From an uncultured Oscillospiraceae bacterium (GTDB lineage Bacteria; Bacillota; Clostridia; Oscillospirales; Oscillospiraceae), in the NCBI GenBank assembly GCA_902497145.1, contig CABVDR010000022.1, forward strand, positions 1 through 37,467: a stretch of 37,467 nt of DNA, written 5' to 3'. The position numbers and the translations under genes were made by a program. The notes beneath the pieces are model-generated. The model did no database searches, was not told the origin of the DNA, and saw only the letters and a program-made list of their open reading frames with translations. Each line of letters opens with the position of its first letter. Within the stretch, counting starts at the first letter, position 1. Below, piece after piece: positions 1 through 7,681 of the stretch.

Positions 1-1141
1 ACATGGAGCGCACGTCGGAGGGCTCCATGTCGGAGTTGATGTAGTTGGAGAAGTAGGGGGTGCCGTACTTGGCGGTCATCTCAAAGAGGAGCTTGTTGTT
101 CTCGGTCTCGCTCCAGTCGAAGTCCCGGGTGATGGAGTAGGTGGGGATGGGGTACTGGAAGCCCCGGCCATTGGCGTCGCCCTCAATCATGATCTCGATA
201 AAGGCCTTGTTCACCATGTCCATTTCCTTCTTGCAGTCCCCGTAGGTGAAGTCCATCTCCTTGCCGCCCACGATGGCGGGCAGGTTCTCCAGGTCCTTGG
301 GCACAGTCCAGTCCAGGGTAATGTTGGAGAAGGGCGCCTGGGTGCCCCAGCGGCTGGGAGTGTTCACGCCGTAGACGAAGCACTGGATGCACTGCTTGAC
401 CTCCTTCTGGGTCAGATTGTCCACCTTTACAAAGGGGGCCAGGTAGGTGTCGAAGGAGGAGAAGGCCTGAGCGCCCGCCCACTCGTTCTGCATGATGCCC
501 AAGAAGTTGACCATCTGGTTGCAGAGGGTGGACAGATGCTTGGCGGGGGCGGAGGTGATTTTGCCGGGGATGCCGCCCAGTCCCTCCTGAATGAGCTGCT
601 TCAGGCTCCAGCCGGCGCAGTAGCCGGTGAGCATGCTGAGGTCATGGAGGTGGATCTCGGCGTTGCGGTGGGCGTTGGCAATCTCCTGATCGTAGATTTC
701 GGACAGCCAGTAGTTGGCGGTAATGGCGCCGGAGTTGGAGAGAATCAGGCCGCCTACCGAGTAGGTGACGGTGGAGTTCTCCTTCACCCGCCAGTCGTTG
801 ATCTGGAGGTAGTCGTCCACCAGGTCCTTGTAGTTAAGCAGGGCGGAATTGACGTTGCGGACTTTCTCCCGCTGCTTGCGGTAGAGAATGTAGGCCTTGG
901 CCACATCGGCGTAGCCAGCCTCGGAGAGAACCTTCTCCACGCTGTCCTGAATGTCCTCCACGGCGATGCGGCCGTCCCGGACCTTGGGCTCAAAGTCAGC
1001 GGTGACCCGCAGGGCCAGCAGGTCGATGACGCTGGGGTGGAACTGCTTGTCCAGAGCCTGGAAGGCCTTGGTAATGGCGGCGCTGATCTTGCCGATCTCG
1101 AAGGTGGCGGCAGTACCGTCACGCTTTGTCACTTGGTACAT
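1..1141 (-). CDS. nrdD: Anaerobic (class III) ribonucleoside-triphosphate reductase, N-terminal part
   Basis: Makes dNTPs from NTPs in the cytoplasm using a glycyl radical installed by the NrdG activase. The reading frame runs off the left edge, so only about 380 N-terminal residues are present; the radical-bearing C-terminus and any nrdG lie outside. The translation starts MYQVTKRDGTAATFEIGKIS, a typical ATP-cone (residues about 1-90) that senses ATP/dATP, followed by the NrdD catalytic-barrel sequence with the segments EIHLHDLSMLTGYCAGW and CIQCFVYGVNTPSRWG. The start is ATG at 1141 with GGGAGAG just upstream. Its promoter and a pair of NrdR boxes lie at 1214-1283. Identification is by recognition of family sequence; confident. 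Confidence 0.95.
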   Translation of the reverse strand, partial: MYQVTKRDGTAATFEIGKISAAITKAFQALDKQFHPSVIDLLALRVTADFEPKVRDGRIAVEDIQDSVEKVLSEAGYADVAKAYILYRKQREKVRNVNSALLNYKDLVDDYLQINDWRVKENSTVTYSVGGLILSNSGAITANYWLSEIYDQEIANAHRNAEIHLHDLSMLTGYCAGWSLKQLIQEGLGGIPGKITSAPAKHLSTLCNQMVNFLGIMQNEWAGAQAFSSFDTYLAPFVKVDNLTQKEVKQCIQCFVYGVNTPSRWGTQAPFSNITLDWTVPKDLENLPAIVGGKEMDFTYGDCKKEMDMVNKAFIEIMIEGDANGRGFQYPIPTYSITRDFDWSETENNKLLFEMTAKYGTPYFSNYINSDMEPSDVRSM

Positions 1142-1213
1142 GACTCACTCTCTCCCTTATCACTCAGACTGCAACGGCCCGGCAGGGCGCCGGGCCGTAA
1201 TTCGCGTGACTTC

Positions 1214-1242
1214 ACTATATCACTTCTGGAGAGGGTCGTCAA
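1214..1242 (-). promoter_or_regulatory. sigma-A promoter of nrdD
   Basis: Read on the minus strand: -35 TTGACG (1237-1242), a 17-bp spacer and -10 TATAGT (1214-1219). The transcript would start near 1207, about 65 bases upstream of the nrdD ATG. The proximal NrdR box overlaps the -35 element. Confidence 0.8.
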
Positions 1243-1283
1243 TATATTGAATTCGACAAAAAATGCGGCACAATATCTTGTTG
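1237..1283 (-). promoter_or_regulatory. Tandem NrdR boxes controlling nrdD
   Basis: Two NrdR-box-like 16-mers: cgtCAATATATTGaat (1237-1252; perfect dyad core CAATATATTG at 1240-1249) and gcaCAATATCTTGttg (1268-1283; core 1271-1280). The cores are exactly 31 bp apart, three helical turns, the spacing known for NrdR operator pairs. One box covers the -35 of the nrdD promoter, so repression by ATP/dATP-loaded NrdR is expected. The nrdR gene itself is not in the window. Confidence 0.82.
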
Positions 1284-1330
1284 TCCGGTAAGGCGAAAAC
1301 CTGCTGTCCTTACTGCCCCAGGGGGTTGGG

Positions 1331-2593
1331 TCACTGGGCCTTCTTGTCAATCCACTCGGTTTTGAACTTGGAGTAGACAATCTTCTGCTCGCTATACAAT
1401 CCGTAGTAACCGGACAGCATGTAGGACACGCCGCAGCACAAAGCATAAAGAGGCAGGCCGGGCGCGCCAAACAGCTCCAGGGAGAGGAGCAAGGCGGTCA
1501 TGGGGCAGTTGGTGGCTCCGCAGAACACCGCCGCCATGGCCATGGCTCCGCCAAAGCCGTGAGGGATTCCCAGCAGGGGCCCCACCGTGGTGCCGAAGGC
1601 GGCTCCAGTAAAGAGGACAGGGACGATCTCGCCGCCCCGAAAGCCGGCCCCCAGGGTGAGGGCAGTGAACAAGATTTTCAGCAGGAAGGCCTCCGGGATG
1701 GTTTCCCCGGCCAGCATGGCGCGCAGGACGGAGTCCCCGGCCCCGTTGTAGTTTTGGTTGCCCACCAGCAGGGTGAGCACCAGCACCAGAGCACCCCCTG
1801 CCGCCGCCCGGGCCAGGGGGTTGGGCAGCACCTTGGCGTAGAGCTTGGGGGCGGTGTGCATGGCCTTGCAGAAGAGGATGGACACCAGGGCACACAGCAG
1901 GCCCAGCGCTGCCGCCTGGAGCATGGACAGGGGGGTGAGGGCCATAGTTGTCCCGATGGTGTAGATGGGACTTTCCTGATGAAGGCCCAGAGCCTGAGCC
2001 AGCAAAAAGGCCACCGAGGCGGACACGGCGCAGGGGACCAGGGCGGCGTAGTACATGACTCCTACGCTCACCACCTCCATGGCAAAGACGGCGGCAGTAA
2101 GGGGGGTGCCGAACAGGGCGGAGAAGGCGGCGGCCATGCCGCACATCACCATGACACGGCGGTCCTTGTCATCCAAGCCAATGCCCCGGCCCACCCAGGC
2201 CCCCAGAGAACCGCCTAATTGCAGGGCGGCCCCCTCCCGGCCCGCGGAGCCGCCCACCAAATGGGTGAGGATGGTGGAGAGAAAGATAAGGGGAGCGGTG
2301 CGCAGCTTCAGCGGCTCCGCCTCCCGTACCGCCACCAGCACCAGGTTGGTGCCCTGGTCCTTCTCCATGTGGCACACCCGGTACATGAGTACGATGGCCA
2401 CGCCCCCCACGGGGAGCAGCCAGATGATCCAGGGGTGGGCGCCCCGCAGAGCTGTGGCCCAGTCGATGCCAAAGTGGAAGGCGGCCCCCACCGCTCCCAC
2501 CAGCAGACCGATGCCGCAGGCGTACAGGGCCCACTTCAAAAACGTGATCCCCTCCCGCGCGTGGCGGGACACCCGATCCATATCCACCTTCAA
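1331..2593 (-). CDS. ClC-family anion transporter, probable CLC-F (fluoride/proton antiporter) type
   Basis: Polytopic membrane protein of about 420 residues with the ClC fold. Visible landmarks are GREGA with the gating glutamate (in GGSAGREGAALQLGG) and FRGGEIVPVLFTGAAFG for the canonical GGxFxP region. The chloride-type first motif GSGIP is replaced by GTNLV (in DQGTNLVLVAV), which resembles the divergent first motif of CLC-F fluoride exporters. The frame stays open to 2668, but the likely -10 lies at 2659-2664, so that start would precede the transcript. I choose TTG at 2593, preceded by GGAAGGAG with 8 bases spacing; ATG 2581 is the alternative. The gene is divergent from the CBS-domain gene. 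Family assignment is firm; fluoride specificity is inference. Confidence 0.85.
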   Translation of the reverse strand: MKVDMDRVSRHAREGITFLKWALYACGIGLLVGAVGAAFHFGIDWATALRGAHPWIIWLLPVGGVAIVLMYRVCHMEKDQGTNLVLVAVREAEPLKLRTAPLIFLSTILTHLVGGSAGREGAALQLGGSLGAWVGRGIGLDDKDRRVMVMCGMAAAFSALFGTPLTAAVFAMEVVSVGVMYYAALVPCAVSASVAFLLAQALGLHQESPIYTIGTTMALTPLSMLQAAALGLLCALVSILFCKAMHTAPKLYAKVLPNPLARAAAGGALVLVLTLLVGNQNYNGAGDSVLRAMLAGETIPEAFLLKILFTALTLGAGFRGGEIVPVLFTGAAFGTTVGPLLGIPHGFGGAMAMAAVFCGATNCPMTALLLSLELFGAPGLPLYALCCGVSYMLSGYYGLYSEQKIVYSKFKTEWIDKKAQ

Positions 2594-2615
2594 GGCGTTC
2601 TCTCTCCTTCCGCGT

Positions 2616-2641
2616 CCCGGGCAAGTCCTCTTTTGCCCGGG
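2616..2641 (-). promoter_or_regulatory. Leader hairpin before the ClC gene
   Basis: CCCGGGCAA and TTGCCCGGG form a 9-bp stem (2616-2624 with 2633-2641) with an 8-base loop, about 22 bases before the TTG start and just ahead of the RBS. There is no U tract, so it is not a terminator; it may stabilise the short leader. It does not carry the conserved bases of the fluoride (crcB) riboswitch. Confidence 0.45.
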
Positions 2642-2658
2642 GCGTTTTGATCGAAACC

Positions 2659-2668
2659 ATTGTAACAT
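2659..2668 (-). promoter_or_regulatory. Extended -10 promoter of the ClC gene
   Basis: Minus strand shows TGTTACAAT, an extended -10 (TGn followed by TACAAT, hexamer at plus 2659-2664). No good -35 is seen, as expected for extended -10 promoters. It places the start of transcription downstream of the longest possible ORF start and supports the TTG start at 2593. Confidence 0.5.
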
Positions 2669-2760
2669 ACCGGAAAGAAAATGTCTTAAAAAACCCGGGA
2701 TTTCTCCTGTTTCTTCCCAAAGGTTTACCAGACCTTAACCCGACAGAGCGCCGCTTCCCC

Positions 2761-2789
2761 TTGCGAAGCGGTGAGATTTGTGGTATGCT
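2761..2789 (+). promoter_or_regulatory. Promoter of the CBS/CorC gene
   Basis: TTGCGA (2761-2766), 17-bp spacer, TATGCT (2784-2789), about 50 bases before the GTG start at 2837. Confidence 0.6.
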
Positions 2790-2836
2790 GGTGCCATTCA
2801 TAGGAAATTGTTTGGTAGAAACAAGGGGGAATTTTC

Positions 2837-3739
2837 GTGTCTGGGGACCATTTATGGCCCATATTGTTTGGGATCAGTCTGGCTGTCAACGTGATTTTGC
2901 TGCTTTACCGCCCGGTACTGACGCTGCTGCGCCGGGGGAAGAGCGAGGAACTCACCGATGAGATCATGGCGATGGTGGAGGAGGGCGAGGAGTCCGGCGC
3001 CATCGAGCAAAATGAGAAGGAGCTCATCGCCAACATCTTTGAGTTCAACAGCATGACCGCGGAAGACGTGATGCTCCACCGCACCGACATGGTCACCCTG
3101 GCCCTGGACGATGATGATGAGACGATTCTGGATGTCATCCAGTCCTCCGGTCTGTCCCGGTTCCCTGTTTATAAGGAAGATATTGACGACATCGTGGGCA
3201 TTTTGTCTACCCGCGACTATTTAATCAACAAGAGTAAGCCCCAGCCTCTGCCCCTGGAGAAGCTGCTTCGCCCGGCCTATTTTGTCCCGGAGTCGGTGCG
3301 GGCCGATGTGCTGTTCCGGGATATGCAGAGCCGGAAGATCCACATGGCCCTGGTGGTGGACGAGTACGGTGGCACCGGCGGTCTGCTCACTCTGGAGGAC
3401 CTGCTGGAGGAGCTGGTGGGCAAGATCTACGACGAGTTTGACCCCCAGGAGGAGCAGGAGATTATCCAGCTCAGCGAAAAGCAGTGGAAGGTGTCCGGCT
3501 CTGCCGATCTGGAGGAGCTGGCCCAGGCCATGGGCGTGGAGCTGGACGAGGAGGAGCTGGAGAAGCTGGACTGCGACACGGTGGGCGGCCTGGTGTTTGC
3601 TCTGCTGCCCGTCATCCCCGAGGATGGCAGCCGCCCGGTGGTAGAGGCCATGGGCCTGCGCATCCGGGTGGAGGAGCTGTGCGAGCGACGGGTGGAGTGG
3701 GCGCTGGTGGAAAAAATGGAACCTGCCAAGCTTTCTTGA
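2837..3739 (+). CDS. CBS-domain protein with CorC/HlyC transporter-associated domain
   Basis: 300 residues. One N-terminal membrane segment (about residues 8-25, PILFGISLAVNVILLLY), then a cytoplasmic part: a linker helix, two CBS motifs (MTAEDVMLHRTDMVTL and later RKIHMALVVDEYGGTGGLLTLEDLLEELVG) and a C-terminal CorC_HlyC domain. The DUF21 membrane domain of full-length YhdP/TlyC-type proteins is missing, so this is the short, single-TM type found in Clostridia. CBS pairs usually bind adenine nucleotides; members are linked to Mg2+/Co2+ efflux or named haemolysin-like, but the true function is unknown. Start is GTG at 2837 with AAGGGGGA 7 bases upstream. The stop codon lies at the centre of a large inverted repeat (3724-3753). 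Confidence 0.9.
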   Translation: MSGDHLWPILFGISLAVNVILLLYRPVLTLLRRGKSEELTDEIMAMVEEGEESGAIEQNEKELIANIFEFNSMTAEDVMLHRTDMVTLALDDDDETILDVIQSSGLSRFPVYKEDIDDIVGILSTRDYLINKSKPQPLPLEKLLRPAYFVPESVRADVLFRDMQSRKIHMALVVDEYGGTGGLLTLEDLLEELVGKIYDEFDPQEEQEIIQLSEKQWKVSGSADLEELAQAMGVELDEEELEKLDCDTVGGLVFALLPVIPEDGSRPVVEAMGLRIRVEELCERRVEWALVEKMEPAKLS

Positions 3740-3838
3740 AAGAAAGCTTGGCAAAGAACTTTGTGCGAAACTTCGTTTCGCCTCTGGAGCCGTCCCCCGG
3801 CGATTCTTTGGTTCCTTTCTGATCGCTCAGAAAGGAAC
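3724..3838. repeat. Cluster of three inverted repeats between the CBS gene and the HAD gene
   Basis: Three successive dyads. (A) 3724-3753: perfect 14-bp arms TGCCAAGCTTTCTT / AAGAAAGCTTGGCA around a 2-base centre. (B) 3765-3781: GCGAAAC ttc GTTTCGC. (C) 3811-3838: GTTCCTTTCT, 8-base loop, AGAAAGGAAC. None has its own U tract. Their density and hyphenated design look like a dispersed intergenic repeat rather than a single-copy regulator; copy number cannot be judged from one window. Confidence 0.7.
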
Positions 3839-3867
3839 ACCCTGTCCCCAGAGAAGAAAAAACCACT

Positions 3868-3895
3868 GGCTTCCCCCTTTGGGGAAGCCTTTTTT
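3868..3895 (+). terminator. Strong intrinsic terminator immediately upstream of the HAD gene RBS
   Basis: GGCTTCCCC (3868-3876), loop CTTT, GGGGAAGCC (3881-3889) and six T (3890-3895). The T run is followed without a gap by AAGGAG (3896-3901), the RBS of the next gene. It terminates the CBS-gene transcript or acts as an attenuator of the HAD gene. Confidence 0.85.
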
Positions 3896-3907
3896 AAGGA
3901 GAGCACT

Positions 3908-4681
3908 ATGATAAAAGCTATTTTCTTCGATGTTGACGGCACCTTAGTCAGCTTCAAGACCCACACCATTCCCGACTCCACCATGCAGGCCCTGCACACT
4001 CTGCGGGAGCGGGGCGTCAAGCTGTTCCTTTCCACCGGGCGGCACCAGGCTATGCTGGGCCAGGTGAAGGATTGGTTCCCCTTTGACGGTTACGTCACCC
4101 TCAGCGGCCAGTACTGTTTTGCCGGGGACAAGGTACTGCGGAAAAATCCCATGCCGCCCCAGGCGGTGGAGCAGCTGGTGGGTGCGGTGTCGGACGGGGC
4201 CTTCTCCTGCATTTTCCTGGAGGGGGAGGACATCTACCTCAACTGCATCAACGACCTGACCAGAATGTTTATGAAGGACCTGAACGTGCCCATGCCGCCG
4301 GTGCGTCCCGCCTCCTATGCCCTGGGTCGGGAGATCTACCAGGCGGTTACCTTCCTGGATCGGGAGCACGAGCACCTGCTTCTGGACCGGGCCCCCGATT
4401 TGAAGACTACCCGCTGGCACCCCAACTTTCTGGATGTGATCCCGCCCACCGGCGGAAAGGACAAGGGCATGGAGGCCATTCTGGACTACTTCGGCATCCC
4501 GGTGGAGGAGAGCATGGCCTTCGGCGACGGGGAGAACGACCTGAGCATGCTGATCCGTGCCGGCATCGGCGTGGCCATGGGGACCGCCAGCGATGAGGTG
4601 AAGCGCCAGTCCGACTGGGCCACCGACTCGGTGGACGAGGATGGAATCGTCAAGGCCCTGCGGCACTTCCAGGTTCTGTAA
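3908..4681 (+). CDS. HAD-superfamily (Cof type) phosphatase
   Basis: 257 residues. All four HAD motifs are visible: I, FFDVDGT with nucleophile Asp8; II, LFLSTGR; III, the lysine in GGKDKGM; IV, AFGDGENDLSML. The long insertion between motifs II and III is the C2B cap of Cof-type hydrolases, which dephosphorylate sugar phosphates or nucleotides; the substrate cannot be told from sequence. ATG 3908 is chosen because AAGGAG (3896-3901) precedes it by 6 bases and the protein then begins directly with the HAD core; an upstream in-frame extension to 3761 reads through the inverted-repeat tract and is not credible. No promoter fits between the terminator and the start codon, so expression probably needs read-through. 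Confidence 0.92.
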   Translation: MIKAIFFDVDGTLVSFKTHTIPDSTMQALHTLRERGVKLFLSTGRHQAMLGQVKDWFPFDGYVTLSGQYCFAGDKVLRKNPMPPQAVEQLVGAVSDGAFSCIFLEGEDIYLNCINDLTRMFMKDLNVPMPPVRPASYALGREIYQAVTFLDREHEHLLLDRAPDLKTTRWHPNFLDVIPPTGGKDKGMEAILDYFGIPVEESMAFGDGENDLSMLIRAGIGVAMGTASDEVKRQSDWATDSVDEDGIVKALRHFQVL

Positions 4682-4710
4682 GGGGTCAAAGTTCATAAAT
4701 AACTGTGGAA

Positions 4711-4739
4711 TTATCCTGGGCTTCGATGTACAATATAGT
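4711..4739 (+). promoter_or_regulatory. Possible promoter of the beta-CASP gene
   Basis: TTATCC (4711-4716), 17 bp, TATAGT (4734-4739), 28 bases before the start codon. The -35 is poor; an overlapping TACAAT at 4729-4734 is an alternative -10. Confidence 0.35.
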
Positions 4740-4766
4740 CATCATGTGAACACAGGAGGCACGGTT

Positions 4767-6365
4767 ATGAAGCTGTCATTCTTCGGCGCGGCTCACGCGG
4801 TCACAGGAAGCTGTCACTGTCTGGAGGTGGGGGGCAAAAAGATCCTCATCGACTGCGGTCTGCAGCAGGGCCGGGACGAGCACGACGACAACGCGCTGGA
4901 CTTTTCCCCCAGCTACATCGACTATGTGATTGTTACCCACGCCCACATTGACCACTCCGGCCGAATCCCCCTGCTGGTAAAAGAGGGATTCCAGGGTCAG
5001 ATCTTTACCACCCGGCTCACCGGGGAACTGCTGTCCATTATGCTGCGGGACTCCGCCTTCATCCAGGAGAGCGATGCCCAGTGGCAGAACCAGAAGGGCA
5101 AGCGTGCCGGCCGGCCGGAGGTGGAACCGCTGTACACTGTGGCCGACGCGGAGGCCGCCCTGGAACAGCTCTACACCGTGGAGTATGGCCAGATGCTGGA
5201 CCTGTGCGAAGGGGTTAAGATCCGCTTCCGGGATGCTGGCCATCTGCTGGGCTCCTCCATTGTGGAGATTTGGGCCCAGGAAGGGGACGTAAAGCGCAAG
5301 CTGGTGTTCTCCGGCGACCTGGGCAATGTGGACCAGCCCATTATTCGGGACCCGGAATTTTTGGAAGAGGCGGACTATGTGGTCATGGAGTCCACCTACG
5401 GTGACCGGGACCACGAGGTGCCAGAGAGCTACACCCAAGCTCTGGCCCAGCTCATCGACGACACCTTTGCCCAGGGCGGCAACGTGGTCATCCCCTCCTT
5501 TGCGGTGGGGCGCACCCAGGAGCTTTTGTATTTCCTGCGGGAGATTAAAAATGAGGGGCTGGTAAAGACCCACCCCGATTTCCAGGTGTGTGTGGACAGC
5601 CCCCTGGCTGCCGAGGCCACCAAGATCTATGCCGGGGACCTGCGGGGCTACCTGGACGAGGAGGCCATCGCGGTCCTCCAGGGGGGCGAAAACCTGTTCA
5701 CCTTCCCAGGCCTTACCCTGGTGCAGTCCACCGACGAGTCCAAGGCCCTGAATATGGACCCCCGGTCCAAGGTGATTATTTCCGCCTCCGGCATGTGCGA
5801 CGCGGGCCGCATCCGCCACCACCTGAAGCACAACCTGTGGCGCAGTGAGTGCGCGGTAGTTTTCGTGGGCTATCAGGCGGAGGGCTCTTTGGGCCGGCGG
5901 CTGCTGGAGGGTGCCAAATCGGTGAAGCTCTTCGGCGAGGAGATCGCCGTCAACGCCCGCATTGTCAACTTTAAGGGGCTCAGCTCCCACGCCGACCGGA
6001 CCCATCTGCTGGACTGGATCGGCCGCTTTGCTCCCACCCCCAAGCAGGTCTTTGTGGTCCACGGCGACAGCCCGGTCACCGACCTGTTTGCCAAAACCCT
6101 CAACGACCGGGGCATCCCCGCCCATGCACCTCTCTACCAGGAGGTCTACGACCTGGCGGAGAACGTGATGCTGGCCAAGGGCGTGGTGCTGGAGCCCAAG
6201 CGGGTGTCCGGCGGCGCGGCCCAGGGTTCCCCCGCCTTTGTCCGTTTGGTGGACGTGTCCAAGCAGCTGGAGGCTCTCATCAGCCGCAGCCGGGGCCGGC
6301 CCAACAAGGACTTGGCAAAGCTGGCTGACCAGCTGCGCCAGGTGATGGAGAACTGGGAGAACTGA
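4767..6365 (+). CDS. MBL-fold beta-CASP metallo-hydrolase (RNase J/CPSF-like)
   Basis: 532 residues. N-terminal metallo-beta-lactamase fold with the zinc motif HAHIDHSG (about residues 52-59), DAGHLLGS and FSGDLG, then the beta-CASP insert containing the segment SASGMCDAGRIRHH, and the C-terminal RNA-metabolising MBL motif with SSHADR. Homologues in bacteria are predicted ribonucleases related to archaeal CPSF and YsxH-type proteins; most are untested. A basic C-terminal tail of about 60 residues (SRSRGRPNKDLAKLADQLRQ) could bind nucleic acid. ATG 4767 is preceded by AGGAGG (4754-4759); the upstream in-frame extension overlaps the HAD gene and lacks support. Followed after 34 bases by the DUF975 gene, probably co-transcribed. 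Confidence 0.92.
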   Translation: MKLSFFGAAHAVTGSCHCLEVGGKKILIDCGLQQGRDEHDDNALDFSPSYIDYVIVTHAHIDHSGRIPLLVKEGFQGQIFTTRLTGELLSIMLRDSAFIQESDAQWQNQKGKRAGRPEVEPLYTVADAEAALEQLYTVEYGQMLDLCEGVKIRFRDAGHLLGSSIVEIWAQEGDVKRKLVFSGDLGNVDQPIIRDPEFLEEADYVVMESTYGDRDHEVPESYTQALAQLIDDTFAQGGNVVIPSFAVGRTQELLYFLREIKNEGLVKTHPDFQVCVDSPLAAEATKIYAGDLRGYLDEEAIAVLQGGENLFTFPGLTLVQSTDESKALNMDPRSKVIISASGMCDAGRIRHHLKHNLWRSECAVVFVGYQAEGSLGRRLLEGAKSVKLFGEEIAVNARIVNFKGLSSHADRTHLLDWIGRFAPTPKQVFVVHGDSPVTDLFAKTLNDRGIPAHAPLYQEVYDLAENVMLAKGVVLEPKRVSGGAAQGSPAFVRLVDVSKQLEALISRSRGRPNKDLAKLADQLRQVMENWEN

Positions 6366-6399
6366 GGGAAATCAGAATCATAGAACGGAGACACAAGCT

Positions 6400-7296
6400 A
6401 TGCCCATGGAGATCCACCGCAAGGCCCTGAAGGAGCGGGCCAGACAGGTCATGCGACAAAACGTACCCCCCGCCTGGCTCATCGCCCTGCTGTTCTGGGC
6501 CCTGACCACCGGCATCAACATGGTGGCCGACCTGGCGGGATTTACCACCGCTACCCTGAGCAACACCCAGACCATTCAGTTTTTCCCCCTGTTCTTTACC
6601 CTGCTGCTGACCATGTACAGTCTGGTCATGAGCTTTGGCTACAAGATCTGGTGCCTGCGGGCCTGGCGGCGGGAACGGGCGGACTATGGGACTCTCATTG
6701 ATGGCTTTGGCATGGCAGGCCGGGTGCTGCTGATGGAAATCTGGATTTTCCTGCGGCTGTTTGCCTGGTGCCTGGTGCCCTTGATCCCTGCTACGGTGCT
6801 TATTTCCGGGGCGAACAGCCTGGAGATGATGATTCTGCTGGTGGAGCTGTACAGTCTGCTGCTGGTCCCCTATATCTACATCATTCGTCTGCGCTATGCC
6901 CTGGCCCCCTACCTGCTCATGGACCATGCGGACAGCTGGAACGCCTCTGATGCAGTGGTGGAGAGTGTAAGAATGATGCGGGGTTGGAAAATGGAGCTCT
7001 TCAAGCTGGATCTGTCCTTCCTGGGCTGGTACCTGCTGGAGTGGGCGCTGGCTGCTGTGATTCAGGGGCTCTTCCTGATGCCTACGTTAATCAGCGCGTT
7101 TCAGGGGGGCGGCAATATGGAGACCATCCTTACCCTGGCTGCCGGGACCACAGTGGGTTCTGTGGTAGCGACCTTGGTGTGTGCGCCGGTGGAGCTGTGG
7201 CTCAAGCCCTACCAGGGGTTGTCCCGGGCCGGGTTCTACGACGCCCGGAAATCTCTCCTTCCCCCGGCACCTCCGGTCTATACCTATCACGAATAA
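6400..7296 (+). CDS. DUF975 family integral membrane protein
   Basis: 298 residues with about six hydrophobic segments (for example ALLFWALTTGINMVADLAG, FPLFFTLLLTMYSLVMSFGY, LVPLIPATVLISG, LLVPYIYIIRLRYALAPYLL). The pattern of a basic N-terminus (HRKALKERARQVM) and the central ALAPYLLMDH ... WNASDAVVESVRMMRGWKMELFKLDLSFLGW is the signature of DUF975, a Firmicutes family of unknown function. ATG 6400 has GGAG 9 bases upstream. It lies downstream of the beta-CASP gene and ends at a strong terminator. Confidence 0.88.
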   Translation: MPMEIHRKALKERARQVMRQNVPPAWLIALLFWALTTGINMVADLAGFTTATLSNTQTIQFFPLFFTLLLTMYSLVMSFGYKIWCLRAWRRERADYGTLIDGFGMAGRVLLMEIWIFLRLFAWCLVPLIPATVLISGANSLEMMILLVELYSLLLVPYIYIIRLRYALAPYLLMDHADSWNASDAVVESVRMMRGWKMELFKLDLSFLGWYLLEWALAAVIQGLFLMPTLISAFQGGGNMETILTLAAGTTVGSVVATLVCAPVELWLKPYQGLSRAGFYDARKSLLPPAPPVYTYHE

Positions 7297-7307
7297 AAGG
7301 AATCCAT

Positions 7308-7363
7308 GCCCGCCGTTTCGGCAAGTGGGGCCCACCACGCCCCCCGAAACGGCGGGCTTTTTT
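7308..7363 (+). terminator. Terminator of the beta-CASP/DUF975 operon
   Basis: 14-bp stem GCCCGCCGTTTCGG (7308-7321) with CCGAAACGGCGGGC (7344-7357), followed by six T (7358-7363). Confidence 0.88.
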
Positions 7364-7399
7364 AGCCCAACGGGGGGCAAAGCCTTTACAAATTTTAAC

Positions 7400-7428
7400 T
7401 TGCCTCCTGGAAAAAAGTGTGCTATCCT
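7400..7428 (+). promoter_or_regulatory. Promoter of the mgtE leader
   Basis: TTGCCT (7400-7405), 17-bp spacer, TATCCT (7423-7428). It starts a 5' leader of about 300 bases before mgtE. Confidence 0.65.
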
Positions 7429-7514
7429 AGTCCCAGCGGGAAAATCCCAGCTAAATGATAGGAAAAAGGAGGAAATCCAGGTGGACTTATGCGGACGAAG
7501 TACCAAAAGGAAGT

Positions 7515-7632
7515 GTGATATCCCTATATGGACCGGGACTGTCCAGACTGCCTGGCTTTCCCCGTGATGCGGCCACACCCTTAGGGGTGGTCTGCTTTGT
7601 GCCGCCTGAGCGGCTCCATATTGGAATATCAC
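7515..7632 (+). ncRNA. Candidate cis-regulatory leader RNA (riboswitch-like) of mgtE
   Basis: A long closing helix can form between 7515-7532 and 7615-7632: GTGATAT with ATATCAC (7 bp), CC with GG, then ATATGGA with TCCATAT (7 bp). It encloses three local hairpins: CGGG/CCCG with inner CCAG/CTGG (7534-7564), GGCCACACCC with GGGGTGGTC (7571-7592), and GCCGC-ctga-GCGGC (7601-7614). This gives a four-way-junction-like fold, and a terminator begins at the last base of the closing helix. The position before a Mg2+ transporter suggests Mg2+ sensing, but I could not place the conserved inner segments of the M-box (ykoK) class. Folding was done by eye only. Confidence 0.55.
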
Positions 7633-7681
7633 CGCGAGAACGGTGGAAGGGTTCCTTCTTCCGATTCCCGCGGTTTTGTTT
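7632..7681 (+). terminator. Intrinsic terminator/attenuator in the mgtE leader
   Basis: CCGCG (7632-7636) pairs with CGCGG (7669-7673), with further pairs GAA/TTC and GGAAG/CTTCC inside, followed by TTTTGTTT. It sits between the junction RNA and the mgtE start and shares its first base with the closing helix, as in transcription-terminating riboswitches. Confidence 0.65.

Noticed and set aside
536..1291. 251-codon open frame on the plus strand
   Set aside because: Antisense to nrdD and running through its promoter and NrdR boxes.
2594..2660. Fluoride (crcB) riboswitch before the ClC gene
   Set aside because: Looked for because of the CLC-F-like protein; the conserved GAUG and pseudoknot bases are not there, only a simple GC-rich hairpin.
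4776..6125. 449-codon open frame on the minus strand
   Set aside because: Antisense to the beta-CASP hydrolase, whose sequence carries all family motifs; no motif is present in the antisense frame.
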